From positions 2,480,001-2,544,000 of the forward strand of contig NZ_CP083760.1 of the NCBI RefSeq assembly GCF_020149915.1: a DNA stretch of 64,000 nucleotides. Direction: 5' to 3'. Below the pieces are notes generated by a model. The model ran no database searches. It saw only the letters and a program-made list of their open reading frames with translations, and was not told where the DNA came from. Every line of letters begins with the position of its first letter. The first letter of the stretch is position 1. This stretch comes from Candidatus Sulfidibacterium hydrothermale. GTDB taxonomy: Bacteria > Bacteroidota > Bacteroidia > Bacteroidales > F082. Below are positions 1-8,620 of this stretch, piece by piece. The position numbers and the translations under genes are program-made.

Positions 1-1220
1 AAAGCCGTTTTCAAAGCAATAATCGGAATACCATAAGAGTCTTTTCCTTCAAAATCTTTTGTTTCAATGGCTTTTTTGATTTTAGCCCAGGAATAAACCC
101 ATGCATGGGAGTCGAGTTTACCGGCTACGATGATATAATCACCCGTCGGATCCACATCCACACCGTGCGGTGATTTCGGTTCAGGGATCAGGTAAAGCAA
201 ACCGTGTTTGATGGATTCGCTAATGGGGATTACCCGCATACCGTTCACCATCTTGGTTCTAATTTTTCCGGCTTTAATTAACTCTTCTGCTTTTTTCCAA
301 TTGGTCACATGCAAATAGTCCACATCACGTGAAGAACATCCGGCTTCAAACGGAGGACGTCCCTGCATATCGCCACCAATATACATTTCTGTACAAAATG
401 AGTTGGTAAATCCCCAGCCATAAGTAGCATTTTTACCGGCATCAGAAAGGTCTTGCGTATAAGGAGGCAACTCAAAAGTAAAGGATTTCTTTTCATCAAT
501 TCTTCCTTTTTTGTCATCAAAGGCCCAATAGGTAAGACCACCTCTCCAGTATTTCCGGAAGTTTACATCATTCAACGGATGATATTTATGATCGTAAGGA
601 GCCGGATACTGGGTAGCTTCCAAAATATACTCTGAATTCGGAGTAAAGAAAGCGCCACCGTGATCGCTTCTGAAGATCGGGTTAATCACCACTTGTTTTA
701 CTTCAAAATCCTTCAGATCAACGACATAAATCCGCGGATTGGCTTTATCATTAATTACGATCCATTTTCCGTCGTAATCGCCATTGGTTTCAGAAAAACC
801 CGGATGGTGGGTATCACCCCAAAGGATTTCTTCACCATCAATAAAGCCGGTTTTCATCAGATCATAAGTTTCAGCGGAATAGCCATAACCATCATAAGGC
901 TGACGGGTATTGGTCGGAGTATATTTTACCAAGCGCATGGAAGGCACCAAATAAGTTGGCATATTTCCTTCCTGTCCGCCTGAGTTAATAGCAACGTATT
1001 CATCTTTCAGATGATCGGGAGTGTACGTTTTGGCAGCAGCCAAAACATCATCGGCGGTAAGGCCTCTGCGGCTTACCACATCGCCAAATGATTCATTACC
1101 TCTGGGTGCTCCTACTTCTGTTGCTTTTTGTTTTTTACCGCCGCAACCGGTAAAAACCATACCAAAGCCAACGAGCAGAACAACCATAAAGAGGCTGGTA
1201 TATTGTTTGAATTTTTTCAT
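1..1220 (-). CDS. nosZ: Nitrous-oxide reductase NosZ, clade II, lipoprotein (C-terminal part beyond window)
   Basis: About 406 N-terminal residues are present; the gene runs off the left edge, so the CuA domain is not visible. NosZ reduces N2O to N2 outside the inner membrane. The start is the ATG ending at 1220. Residues 1-26 form a lipoprotein signal (VFTGC, Cys26), so this is a Sec-exported clade II-type enzyme without a twin-arginine leader. The seven-bladed propeller carries the expected CuZ histidine motifs: DTHHPGF (His138/139), SDHGG (His187), SPHGV (His352) and DSHAW (His372); the remaining ones lie beyond the edge. It begins 36 bp after the CuZ-less paralogue and has no promoter of its own that I can see, so the two are probably co-transcribed. 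Identity is clear; catalytic competence is inferred from the visible ligands only. Confidence 0.93.
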   Translation of the reverse strand, partial: MKKFKQYTSLFMVVLLVGFGMVFTGCGGKKQKATEVGAPRGNESFGDVVSRRGLTADDVLAAAKTYTPDHLKDEYVAINSGGQEGNMPTYLVPSMRLVKYTPTNTRQPYDGYGYSAETYDLMKTGFIDGEEILWGDTHHPGFSETNGDYDGKWIVINDKANPRIYVVDLKDFEVKQVVINPIFRSDHGGAFFTPNSEYILEATQYPAPYDHKYHPLNDVNFRKYWRGGLTYWAFDDKKGRIDEKKSFTFELPPYTQDLSDAGKNATYGWGFTNSFCTEMYIGGDMQGRPPFEAGCSSRDVDYLHVTNWKKAEELIKAGKIRTKMVNGMRVIPISESIKHGLLYLIPEPKSPHGVDVDPTGDYIIVAGKLDSHAWVYSWAKIKKAIETKDFEGKDSYGIPIIALKTA

Positions 1221-1256
1221 AATACTCAATATTATAAATTTAAAAAATTACGATTT

Positions 1257-3509
1257 TTACTTAATGCCTTCCAGTTTTTCTTTCAACAGTTTTTTAGCAC
1301 GCAAACCGGCATCAGCAGCTTTCACCTGATATTGGAAATACTGCTCGGCCCACAGGAATGCCTGTTTCCATTTGCCTTCTTTAGCAAATTTTTCATAGTT
1401 CTGTTTCGGAACAGCTGCTTTGTTCAACTGAGCCACAGCATCCTGTACCAGTGCTTTTACATACGGATGGTTTTCATAATGGTTTTCTTTCAACCATTTC
1501 ACCACTCCATTGATTACATCCTGGGTTTGGGCAATCACTTTCAGTTTTTCTTCGTAATTTTTCTTATACCCGGCCAGCTCTTTTGCTGTCAGCTGAATTT
1601 CGCCGGAGCCACCTGTGGATTTGTAATTTTTCGGTTTCACCATCAAGATACCTTCCATTTCGAGGTGCAAGGCCGAACAGAATTCGGTACAATAGTACGG
1701 GAATGCACCTGCACGGTCGGCCACAAAGGTCAACGAAGCGGTTTTACCCGGTTCGAAGCTACCGTGTTTACCGTAGGTATCAATGGTAAATCCGTGGGTT
1801 TCGTCCTCTGCCAGCTCAAGGTTGGTCAGGTGGAACGTAACAATATCACCCTGATTTACTTCTACAATTTCAGGGGTAATGTGTGAACGGATAAGGGTTC
1901 CGAATACGTGAACACGGTTTCCTTTACGTTCAATTTTTTCTTTTCCGGCCACCGTTTTGAAAGGTGAAATTTCGCCGGTTCTGGAGTTGGTTCCGGTGGG
2001 ATACCGAATAATCGGTTTAATGGTAGTACGCAATACCGCCACCGAACCATACATATTACACTGCGGTAAGGTCATGGTGTATAAATCGTGCATTTTGTCA
2101 CCTGAAATATCAATCAGATGCTGGGCACTGGGACGAACCGGACCTACACTTTGCAGATTTTTATAAAGAACCTCTTTATCCACTGCCGTCAGGTAGTTGG
2201 AATGAGGGGTTTCTGACAGTCCCTGAGGCACCATTAAGTAGGAAGGATGGAAATCCAGGGTCAGTTCTCCGGTTTTTTTCAGGGTTTCATAGTTCCAGCG
2301 AACAATTTTTTTCGCATCATGCAACGAAGCATAAGCAATATCAGGACGATATTCGAAAGCCACGTCAATCACGGGGCCGCCGAAATCCATGGTGCCATGC
2401 AATACTTTTTTGGTATCGATTACCGGAATACCGCCATCGGCTTTTCCGGCATAAGTTTTATTCACCAAGGCATTTTTCACTTTGGCAAAATCAAACACAT
2501 TGGTTTGATCATCCACGGTAATGAAATATTTGCCTTTGGGAGTGATTTTTAAAATATTGGCTTTAGCCGGCAGTTCAATCAATGCAATGGCATTGGCTTT
2601 TAAGGCTTCATCAAGCGGAACCACAGCAAAGTTATTGACTTCTGTGGTTTTCATGCCAATTACTTTTTTGTAATCCACTACATAGGCATAATGTTTACTG
2701 CCTTTGTCAGCCAGTCCAACCAAAAGTCCGTCACCTACCATTTTACCCACATCAAAATAACCAAGGGTATAAGGAGGTAATTCCAGCGTAATGGATTTCT
2801 CCTTTAAAATACGGCCGGCATGACCCGTTTTGGTTGCTTTTTTTACATTGTGGAAATACCAGAAGGTAATTCCCGACTTCATTTTTTTGTCGTAATCTTT
2901 TTTCAGGTCGACCGTTCTCATGTTCCAGGTGGAGGGATACTGGCTGGTTTGAATAACCCAGTCGGTATTAGGGGTAACGGCCACTTCGGGATAACAGGAA
3001 ATAAAGAGCGGGTGGCTCAGCACCTGTTTGGTCTCAAAGTCTTCGAGGTCGAGCATGGCAATACGCGAATTAGCCCCGTCGGAATAGAACAGGTGTTTTC
3101 CATCATATTTTCCGTTGGTTTCGGAAAGTGCAGGAAAACGCATATCGCCGTACCAATCGATTTTATCGTCCAGCGAAGCTTTTTTCAGCAACAACGAACT
3201 TTCGTCGTCGTAACCATATCCCTGCCAGGGTTCGGGAGAAAATACACCCACGTATTTGTAAATACGCATTGAGGGGATTCCGTAAACGATCATGGTTCCG
3301 GAGTTACCGGTTCCCACAAACCCAAAATACTCGTCACGGCCTCCTCGCGGCATAAAGGTTTTGACCGCAGCCAGTACATCGGCATCGGACAAGCCACGTT
3401 CTTTTTTCACCTCGTTGAGCGTCTGCTGGGCTTTAACCGGAACTCCGGCTGATGCCATCAGCAGAAAGACAAGACTCAACACGAGAAAACGTCTTGAAAT
3501 TAACATCAT
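1257..3509 (-). CDS. NosZ-like protein with CuA site but no CuZ ligands
   Basis: A 750-residue NosZ homologue with a Sec signal peptide (residues 1-27, no lipobox), a propeller (about 30-500), a cupredoxin CuA domain (about 530-625) and a helical, lysine-rich C-terminal extension (about 640-750) without a CXXCH heme motif. CuA ligands are intact: His572 (THGF), Cys607, Cys611, His615 and Met618. Every CuZ motif is altered compared with the neighbouring NosZ: DTHHP is DMRFP (122-126), SDHGG is SCYPE (171-175), SPHGV is ANILK (317-321), DSHAW is DDQTN (333-337), the later GPLHT-type site is GPVID (378-382), and GPLHP is GPVRP (456-460). It therefore cannot build the N2O-reducing cluster as known. 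The propeller scaffold (SETNGKYDG, LIDISGDKM) is well kept, arguing for a selected role, perhaps electron transfer to or hetero-dimerisation with NosZ (inference). Two adjacent ATGs (3509, 3506) are possible starts. Confidence 0.9.
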   Translation of the reverse strand: MMLISRRFLVLSLVFLLMASAGVPVKAQQTLNEVKKERGLSDADVLAAVKTFMPRGGRDEYFGFVGTGNSGTMIVYGIPSMRIYKYVGVFSPEPWQGYGYDDESSLLLKKASLDDKIDWYGDMRFPALSETNGKYDGKHLFYSDGANSRIAMLDLEDFETKQVLSHPLFISCYPEVAVTPNTDWVIQTSQYPSTWNMRTVDLKKDYDKKMKSGITFWYFHNVKKATKTGHAGRILKEKSITLELPPYTLGYFDVGKMVGDGLLVGLADKGSKHYAYVVDYKKVIGMKTTEVNNFAVVPLDEALKANAIALIELPAKANILKITPKGKYFITVDDQTNVFDFAKVKNALVNKTYAGKADGGIPVIDTKKVLHGTMDFGGPVIDVAFEYRPDIAYASLHDAKKIVRWNYETLKKTGELTLDFHPSYLMVPQGLSETPHSNYLTAVDKEVLYKNLQSVGPVRPSAQHLIDISGDKMHDLYTMTLPQCNMYGSVAVLRTTIKPIIRYPTGTNSRTGEISPFKTVAGKEKIERKGNRVHVFGTLIRSHITPEIVEVNQGDIVTFHLTNLELAEDETHGFTIDTYGKHGSFEPGKTASLTFVADRAGAFPYYCTEFCSALHLEMEGILMVKPKNYKSTGGSGEIQLTAKELAGYKKNYEEKLKVIAQTQDVINGVVKWLKENHYENHPYVKALVQDAVAQLNKAAVPKQNYEKFAKEGKWKQAFLWAEQYFQYQVKAADAGLRAKKLLKEKLEGIK

Positions 3510-3972
3510 AATAATTAATATTAGGTTTATAAATGAATGAAAATGGTTTCAATTTTAAGCTAATTTAAGTTTGTCTTTTAGTACCCTCATACCTAAATAA
3601 GGGGCAATACAACACTTTATATAATCACAAACAGTTACTTATCAATATTTTATATACCCTGTCAAAATCCTTTTTCCCACTGTTTGACTCGTAACAAAGT
3701 TAAAAATTTTTAAATAATGTTAAAACAAATCATCAAATTTATTTAATTTATAATTATTCTAAATAATTATTCCGGGGCTTTTATTTCGCTGTGAAAAATA
3801 AACAGTTAGGAATCACCGAAGCTTACCGGCCTTTCGTAACCTGTAAAAGTTTTCACTCACAGGTACTTTTCCACAAAAAAGCAGGAATTAAAAATCCATT
3901 ACACCGGAATGAATATTTTATTTTTTAATAAACCGCCCCAAAACAACGAATAAACTACTGGTTACCTTTATC
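3510..3972. other. Intergenic region upstream of the nosZ-type pair
   Basis: 463 bp, AT-rich, no credible gene. It separates the UbiA-like gene (ending 3973) from the NosZ-like start (3509). It contains a candidate minus-strand promoter (3695-3729), leaving a leader of roughly 180 nt. A weak inverted repeat (ACCTGT near 3840, ACAGGT near 3861) is present. I see no clear FNR-type TTGAT-N4-ATCAA box. Confidence 0.5.
3695..3729 (-). promoter_or_regulatory. Candidate promoter for the NosZ-like/nosZ pair
   Basis: On the minus strand TAACTTTG (3702-3695) matches the Bacteroidota -7 consensus TAnnTTTG. A TTTG lies upstream at 3729-3726, with a 23-nt spacer, slightly longer than usual. Assigned from consensus only. 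Confidence 0.35.
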
Positions 3973-4830
3973 TTACAAAAGCAAAACAAAAGGCGGCCAA
4001 AATACCCACTCGCCCCACCACCGGTACCGGTTTTTCACCTGAAAGAACGAGGGGAAAAGCAACAAAACAGACAATAAAAGATTCATCACCAGCAAAAGAG
4101 AAAAATAGATTCTCCAATGCGGAAAAACAAACACCAGTCCGATCAGCAAAAAAATCAGAAAAACAAGCAGAACTGCAACAAACCGACGAGTAAAAAAATG
4201 TCCGTAAAAAGTGGTAAAACTTTTAAGATGATCTTGCTGGTCTTCGTTTTGTTCGTAAAATGACATCAGGACACTTTCACTCCAGGCCGTCAGCACATAA
4301 ATCACCAACAATATCCATTCCGGGGCCATTAAAGCCCGATGATGCCAGGTTACAGGAGCCAGTGCCGTACCTGCCACATAAAACAGGGCAATAAAAAACT
4401 CTTTGTGGAAATAAAAACCGCTTTTGCGTACCAACAACACCAAAAGCAGATAAACAGCGGCAAAAGTTCCCAGCCACATCCCATTCTCGAATACTGCTGC
4501 GCCAAGATAAATCCATGCGAGTACTGCAGCCAAAAGCGCAATGACAACAAGCGTCACAATAAAAAAACGCCGATACTGATAATGAAACCGGTGACGGTAA
4601 ATAACGGCTGCCTGTTTTCTGGTCATTCCGTCCACAAGATGGTCGGCCGTATAAACGGTCCAAACCGACAAAGCCAGCACCAACAGCCAAACTGGACGGA
4701 CGGGGACACCGAAGAGATGCGCCCAGAAGCAACCAGATGCCAGCGCCCCGCCAGTAACATCAAGGCTCAACACCTGAAACAACACCGGCACATTTTTTAA
4801 CCAAACACGTTTATTTTTGTTTCTATCCAT
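3973..4830 (-). CDS. UbiA-like polytopic membrane protein, function unknown
   Basis: 285 residues from the ATG at 4830 (an upstream TTG at 4842 lies inside the terminator hairpin and is unlikely). The protein has about seven to eight hydrophobic segments. Two acidic stretches sit where UbiA-superfamily prenyltransferases carry their Asp-rich motifs: VYTADHLVDG near residue 65, and NEDQQDHLKSF near 200 followed by a Thr/Gly-containing stretch. Both are weaker than canonical NDxxDxxxD. The assignment to the UbiA superfamily is therefore tentative; it could be a prenyl- or heme-modifying enzyme or a non-catalytic relative. It lies between the ACIII genes and the NosZ-type pair in the same orientation, but a terminator separates it from actF. 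Confidence 0.5.
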   Translation of the reverse strand: MDRNKNKRVWLKNVPVLFQVLSLDVTGGALASGCFWAHLFGVPVRPVWLLVLALSVWTVYTADHLVDGMTRKQAAVIYRHRFHYQYRRFFIVTLVVIALLAAVLAWIYLGAAVFENGMWLGTFAAVYLLLVLLVRKSGFYFHKEFFIALFYVAGTALAPVTWHHRALMAPEWILLVIYVLTAWSESVLMSFYEQNEDQQDHLKSFTTFYGHFFTRRFVAVLLVFLIFLLIGLVFVFPHWRIYFSLLLVMNLLLSVLLLFPSFFQVKNRYRWWGEWVFWPPFVLLL

Positions 4831-4840
4831 TACCAAAAGC

Positions 4841-4878
4841 AAAAAAGCCCCCGGAAAAGAACGGGAGCTTTTTTTTAA
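4841..4878 (-). terminator. Rho-independent terminator after actF
   Basis: Read on the minus strand, a GCTCCCG/CGGGGGC stem (one mismatch) with an 8-nt loop is followed by TTTTTT; A-runs on the other side make it potentially bidirectional. It lies 20 bp after the actF stop and marks the end of the act operon. Confidence 0.8.
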
Positions 4879-4897
4879 ACCGGGTCAATTTTGCCCA

Positions 4898-6076
4898 TTA
4901 ATATTCTTCTTCGTAATCTTCCAACGTAAAGCATTCCATCAAATAGGGATGATTTCTGGGGACTAACGGATGCTTGGCAAGCGACAAGGCCGTGATGAGT
5001 ATAAACAGGCCTGCAAAACCAATAAAAGTACCAATCTCCAGGTAGCCGAATACCACTTTATGCATGGTTTCAGCCACTACCGCGTTATAAATTTCAATGT
5101 ACTGTCCCACTACCAATACAGCGACCGTAATCAACAAAGCATTAGGATTTTTAGCCAACCGGTTCCACATGAGAAACAGAAACGGGAACAACCAGTTCAC
5201 CAGGATTTCTGCCAGGAACAATCCGTAAAATCCTTCCTGCCGGCGCATGTAATAATACACGGTTTCTTCCGGAATATTGCCATACCAAATCAGTAAATAC
5301 TGCATCAGCCACATATATCCCCACATGATACTCAGCATAAAAATGTATTTCGAGAAATCATGCAGATGCCCTTCGTTCAGAAACGGGAAGTAACCCAAAC
5401 GGTTTAAAATAATTACCACGGCAACAATGATGGCAGAGCCATGATAAAAAGCCGAAACAAAAAACTTCACCGAGAACAAGGTACTATACCAATGTGCATC
5501 CAGCGACATCAGCCAATCGATTCCCACGAAGATAAAAGAAACGCCCAACACAAAAATAAAGACCTTGGACAAAAATTCTATTTTATTGAAAGCATCCAGT
5601 CCTCCAACCACATCTTCGTGCAACGACAGTTTTCTTATCTGCAAAGCAATCCAAATCCACAGGATAAAAAACACCACAGTCCGGATAATGAAAAAGGGAA
5701 CATTCAGGTAAGGTGATTTATGTGCTAAAACCGGATCGTGCAAGGCTGCACCGGGTTCTGCCCAGTGAAACAAATGAGGCAGTCCAAAAAACAAAGGAAT
5801 CCACAATATAGCCGCAACAAGCAGGTAGGAAACCATGGATTGCGGAATCCGCAAAAATCCGGATGACCAACCTGACTGGGTAATGGCCTGCAAAGCCATC
5901 CAAAAAAGCGCTCCCAAAGCGATGGACAAAAACATAAAATTGTTGACCAGCAGATTAGTCCATGTTCTTGTCGTTGCACCCGTCAGGAAACCGGCAAAAA
6001 CAGTAACCACGCCAATTCCCACCATGAGAATCATGATTATTTTAAACGACTTACTAATTTGAAGTTTGTTATCCAT
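4898..6076 (-). CDS. actF: Alternative complex III subunit ActF
   Basis: 392 residues with about ten membrane helices and no soluble domain. ActF is an integral-membrane subunit of alternative complex III, the quinol:electron-acceptor oxidoreductase that replaces cytochrome bc1 in many Bacteroidota; it is related to the NrfD-like subunit ActC. It is the last gene of actABCDEF, 27 bp after actE, and is followed by a strong terminator. In many relatives cytochrome oxidase genes follow here; in this genome the next genes are a UbiA-like protein and two NosZ-type proteins. Identification rests on gene order plus sequence character. Confidence 0.88.
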   Translation of the reverse strand: MDNKLQISKSFKIIMILMVGIGVVTVFAGFLTGATTRTWTNLLVNNFMFLSIALGALFWMALQAITQSGWSSGFLRIPQSMVSYLLVAAILWIPLFFGLPHLFHWAEPGAALHDPVLAHKSPYLNVPFFIIRTVVFFILWIWIALQIRKLSLHEDVVGGLDAFNKIEFLSKVFIFVLGVSFIFVGIDWLMSLDAHWYSTLFSVKFFVSAFYHGSAIIVAVVIILNRLGYFPFLNEGHLHDFSKYIFMLSIMWGYMWLMQYLLIWYGNIPEETVYYYMRRQEGFYGLFLAEILVNWLFPFLFLMWNRLAKNPNALLITVAVLVVGQYIEIYNAVVAETMHKVVFGYLEIGTFIGFAGLFILITALSLAKHPLVPRNHPYLMECFTLEDYEEEY

Positions 6077-6103
6077 GAGAATCTATTTTTATACGCAGAG
6101 GCA

Positions 6104-6709
6104 TTATTTTTTAACAATCGAACGCAAATAATTCACGATTTTCCAACGATTTTCGGGGGTAACCTGCACCCCGTGCGGCCCCATCAAACCAGATATAGAA
6201 CCTTCTGTAATGATAAAGTAGATTGTACCATCAGGCATGTTTTGCACATAACTTCCCGTTAAGTCACGCGGCTTGGCCGGAAAAAGTTTGGCAGCATACA
6301 AATGGCCGTTTCCTTTAGCATCAAACCCATGACAATCAGCACAAAAGATATCATACTGCCGTTTTCCTTCTTTTAAATTTTCAGGAGTGGGCTGAATCGG
6401 ATTTTTCAGTTCCACACCGGCTTTTGCCTGATCGGCCACCTTTTCGGCAATATTTTTCGGATGATACGGGAAATAGGTACTGTTCCGGGCCACCGCACCG
6501 GCAGGAGCAGGCTGATTTACCTGGCCGTTGGGCAAAACGTTACTCGGCGCGTACGCTTTATCAAATTTGGTATAATACATATCGTATTTTCCCATGTAAG
6601 CATAACCCGGATCATTTTTATCGCTGACACAGGACGAAAGCATCCCGGCCAAAAGGAAAAGACCAAAAAATAGAATCGTTATCTTTTTCATTTTAAAAGT
6701 TTTTCGCAT
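6104..6709 (-). CDS. actE: Alternative complex III subunit ActE, monoheme cytochrome c lipoprotein
   Basis: 201 residues from the ATG at 6709, which overlaps the actD stop (TAATG) and suggests translational coupling; an in-frame ATG at 6691 is an alternative. A lipobox (LSSC, Cys27) anchors it in a membrane. One heme-binding motif, CADCH (123-127), lies in a class I cytochrome c fold (C-terminal MPDGTIYFIITEG and PENRWKIVNYL). ActE is the mobile-side monoheme subunit of ACIII and a candidate exit point for electrons. Confidence 0.9.
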   Translation of the reverse strand: MRKTFKMKKITILFFGLFLLAGMLSSCVSDKNDPGYAYMGKYDMYYTKFDKAYAPSNVLPNGQVNQPAPAGAVARNSTYFPYHPKNIAEKVADQAKAGVELKNPIQPTPENLKEGKRQYDIFCADCHGFDAKGNGHLYAAKLFPAKPRDLTGSYVQNMPDGTIYFIITEGSISGLMGPHGVQVTPENRWKIVNYLRSIVKK

Positions 6710-7230
6710 TATACATTGCTTACATTGACCTCCACGGCACCACTTTTTTTCAACAATTCATCGATTTGACGAACCGTGTTTTCATCCATATTTTCATCTT
6801 TTTCAATCACAATGACAAACTTATCATCCATGGAACGGGGATCGGGCATAGGGGCTTTTTTCCCCGGCCACATTTTTTCGCGAATCAAAAGCGTAGCCAA
6901 TGTGAAGATAACCCCGGAAAGGATGGTCAAAACAAACATCAAAATCACAAAAGAAAGTGAATTATGCGGTTTCCCGCCAAAAGTAAGCGGATAACTAATC
7001 ACCGATGACCAATACAGAAAAGCAAAGACCGAAGCCGTTCCGAGTGCACCGTAAACAAAAGTAGCATACGGAATCCGTGTTTTCAGTTTTAATAAATCCC
7101 AAACATGTTCCAACGGAAAAGGAGAATAGACATCTTTTACTTTCACTCCGTTGTCGAGCAGTTTTTTCACGGCATCGGTTACCACATCCGGGTCATCAAA
7201 AACGCCGAGTATTTGAGCTTGATTATTCAT
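6709..7230 (-). CDS. actD: Alternative complex III subunit ActD (DUF3341)
   Basis: 173 residues if translation starts at the ATG ending at 7230, which overlaps the actC stop by 8 bp; a start at 7254 deeper inside actC would add eight residues and is less likely. An N-terminal soluble region (ILGVFDDPDVVTDAVKKL) is followed by two membrane helices (about 60-85 and 95-120) and a short soluble tail. This matches the DUF3341/ActD subunit, structural in ACIII with no cofactor motif. Confidence 0.9.
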   Translation of the reverse strand: MNNQAQILGVFDDPDVVTDAVKKLLDNGVKVKDVYSPFPLEHVWDLLKLKTRIPYATFVYGALGTASVFAFLYWSSVISYPLTFGGKPHNSLSFVILMFVLTILSGVIFTLATLLIREKMWPGKKAPMPDPRSMDDKFVIVIEKDENMDENTVRQIDELLKKSGAVEVNVSNV

Positions 7231-8605
7231 GATTTTCCGAGTTTTCTGTAACAATACTGGTTTCTTTCAACACGCCTTTCAGTTCACTGATGGCCATCAT
7301 AGGCAAGAAGCGCAAGAACAGCAGGATACCGAGAATAAAAAATCCCATGGTACCTACATAAATAGCCACTTCTGTTACTGTGGGATGATAACCATGCCAG
7401 GTAGCCGGCAACCAGGTCTTTGACAATGAGGTGACCACAATCACAAAACGTTCGTACCACATCCCGATATTAATGAAGATACTGATAATGAAAACCATTG
7501 TAATATTTTTTCTAACCTTTTTAAACCAGAAAAGCTGAGGAACAATGGCATTAAAAGTAATCATGGCCCAGTATTCAAAAGCATATTCGCCCACCGTACG
7601 GTTTTTGAAAAAGACAAACATTTCGTAAGGCGAGTCGGAATACCAGGCAATAAAAATTTCTGAAATATAAGCTACTCCCATGATGAGAGAAACAAAAGTC
7701 AGCACACGGGCAATTGCATCCAAATGTCGTTGGGTAACGTACTCTTCGTATTTATATACTTTCCGGACAATGATCATCATGGTCAGCACCATGGCAAATC
7801 CGGAAAAGATGGCGCCCACCACAAAAAACGGGGGGAAAATGGTAGAATGCCATCCGGGAACCACACCGGCTGCAAAGTCGGTGGCCACAATAGAGTGAAC
7901 CGAAACAACCAGCGGAGCTGTTAATCCGCCCATCAAAAGGGCTGCCGATTCAAAACGCAACCAACCACGGGCCGATCCCAGCCAGCCAAAACTCAATACG
8001 TTGTAAATGGCTTTTTTAACTTTAGAAGTGGTTCTTTCGCGAATAGTCGCAAAATCGGGCATCATCCCCACATACCAAAACAGGAATGAAGCCGTCAGAT
8101 AAGTACTAATCGCCACCACATCCCAAAACAGAGGAGAGTTGAAGTTATCCCACAACGGGCCACGGGTATTGGGATAAGGGAAAATAAAAAATCCGTCCCA
8201 GATTCGTCCCATGTGGATCAACGGGAACATTCCGGCAGCCATCACTGCAAAAATGGTCATGGCTTCGGCTGCCCGGTTAATGGAGGTTCTCCATTTTTGA
8301 TGCAGTACCAGCAAAAAGATGGAAAAGGCCGTTCCGGCATGTCCAATACCAATCCACCAAACAAAGTTAATGATCGCCCATCCCCATGAAACGCTGTTAT
8401 TTAATCCCCAGGTTCCAATTCCATTGGCAATGGTGTTGTAAAAGCCCCAAACACCCCAGGCCAGCATGGCACTGGAGATAAAGGCAGCAGCCCACCACCA
8501 GGCCGGCGTTGTCTTACTCAGCAAAGGATTGGTAATATCACGCGTAATATCGTGGTATCGCTTATTTCCTTCAATTAATACGCCTCTGACTTTAATATTA
8601 TACAT
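7223..8605 (-). CDS. actC: Alternative complex III subunit ActC (NrfD/PsrC-like)
   Basis: 460 residues, about ten membrane helices, NrfD/PsrC family. In ACIII this subunit carries the quinol-oxidising site facing the iron-sulfur subunit ActB. Recognisable stretches include the Trp-rich SWGWAIINFVWWIGIGHAG near residue 75 and GMFPLIHMGR near 125. It starts 15 bp after actB and overlaps actD at its end, consistent with a single transcript. Confidence 0.92.
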   Translation of the reverse strand: MYNIKVRGVLIEGNKRYHDITRDITNPLLSKTTPAWWWAAAFISSAMLAWGVWGFYNTIANGIGTWGLNNSVSWGWAIINFVWWIGIGHAGTAFSIFLLVLHQKWRTSINRAAEAMTIFAVMAAGMFPLIHMGRIWDGFFIFPYPNTRGPLWDNFNSPLFWDVVAISTYLTASFLFWYVGMMPDFATIRERTTSKVKKAIYNVLSFGWLGSARGWLRFESAALLMGGLTAPLVVSVHSIVATDFAAGVVPGWHSTIFPPFFVVGAIFSGFAMVLTMMIIVRKVYKYEEYVTQRHLDAIARVLTFVSLIMGVAYISEIFIAWYSDSPYEMFVFFKNRTVGEYAFEYWAMITFNAIVPQLFWFKKVRKNITMVFIISIFINIGMWYERFVIVVTSLSKTWLPATWHGYHPTVTEVAIYVGTMGFFILGILLFLRFLPMMAISELKGVLKETSIVTENSENHE

Positions 8606-8620
8606 AATACCCGTTTTTTA

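Noticed and set aside
1257-3509. Annotating this gene simply as nitrous-oxide reductase
   Set aside because: The CuZ histidine motifs are replaced, so N2O reduction by this chain as known is not supported.
3510-3972. FNR/CRP-type binding site upstream of the NosZ pair
   Set aside because: Several AT-rich near-matches exist but none has a convincing TTGAT-N4-ATCAA or TGTGA dyad.
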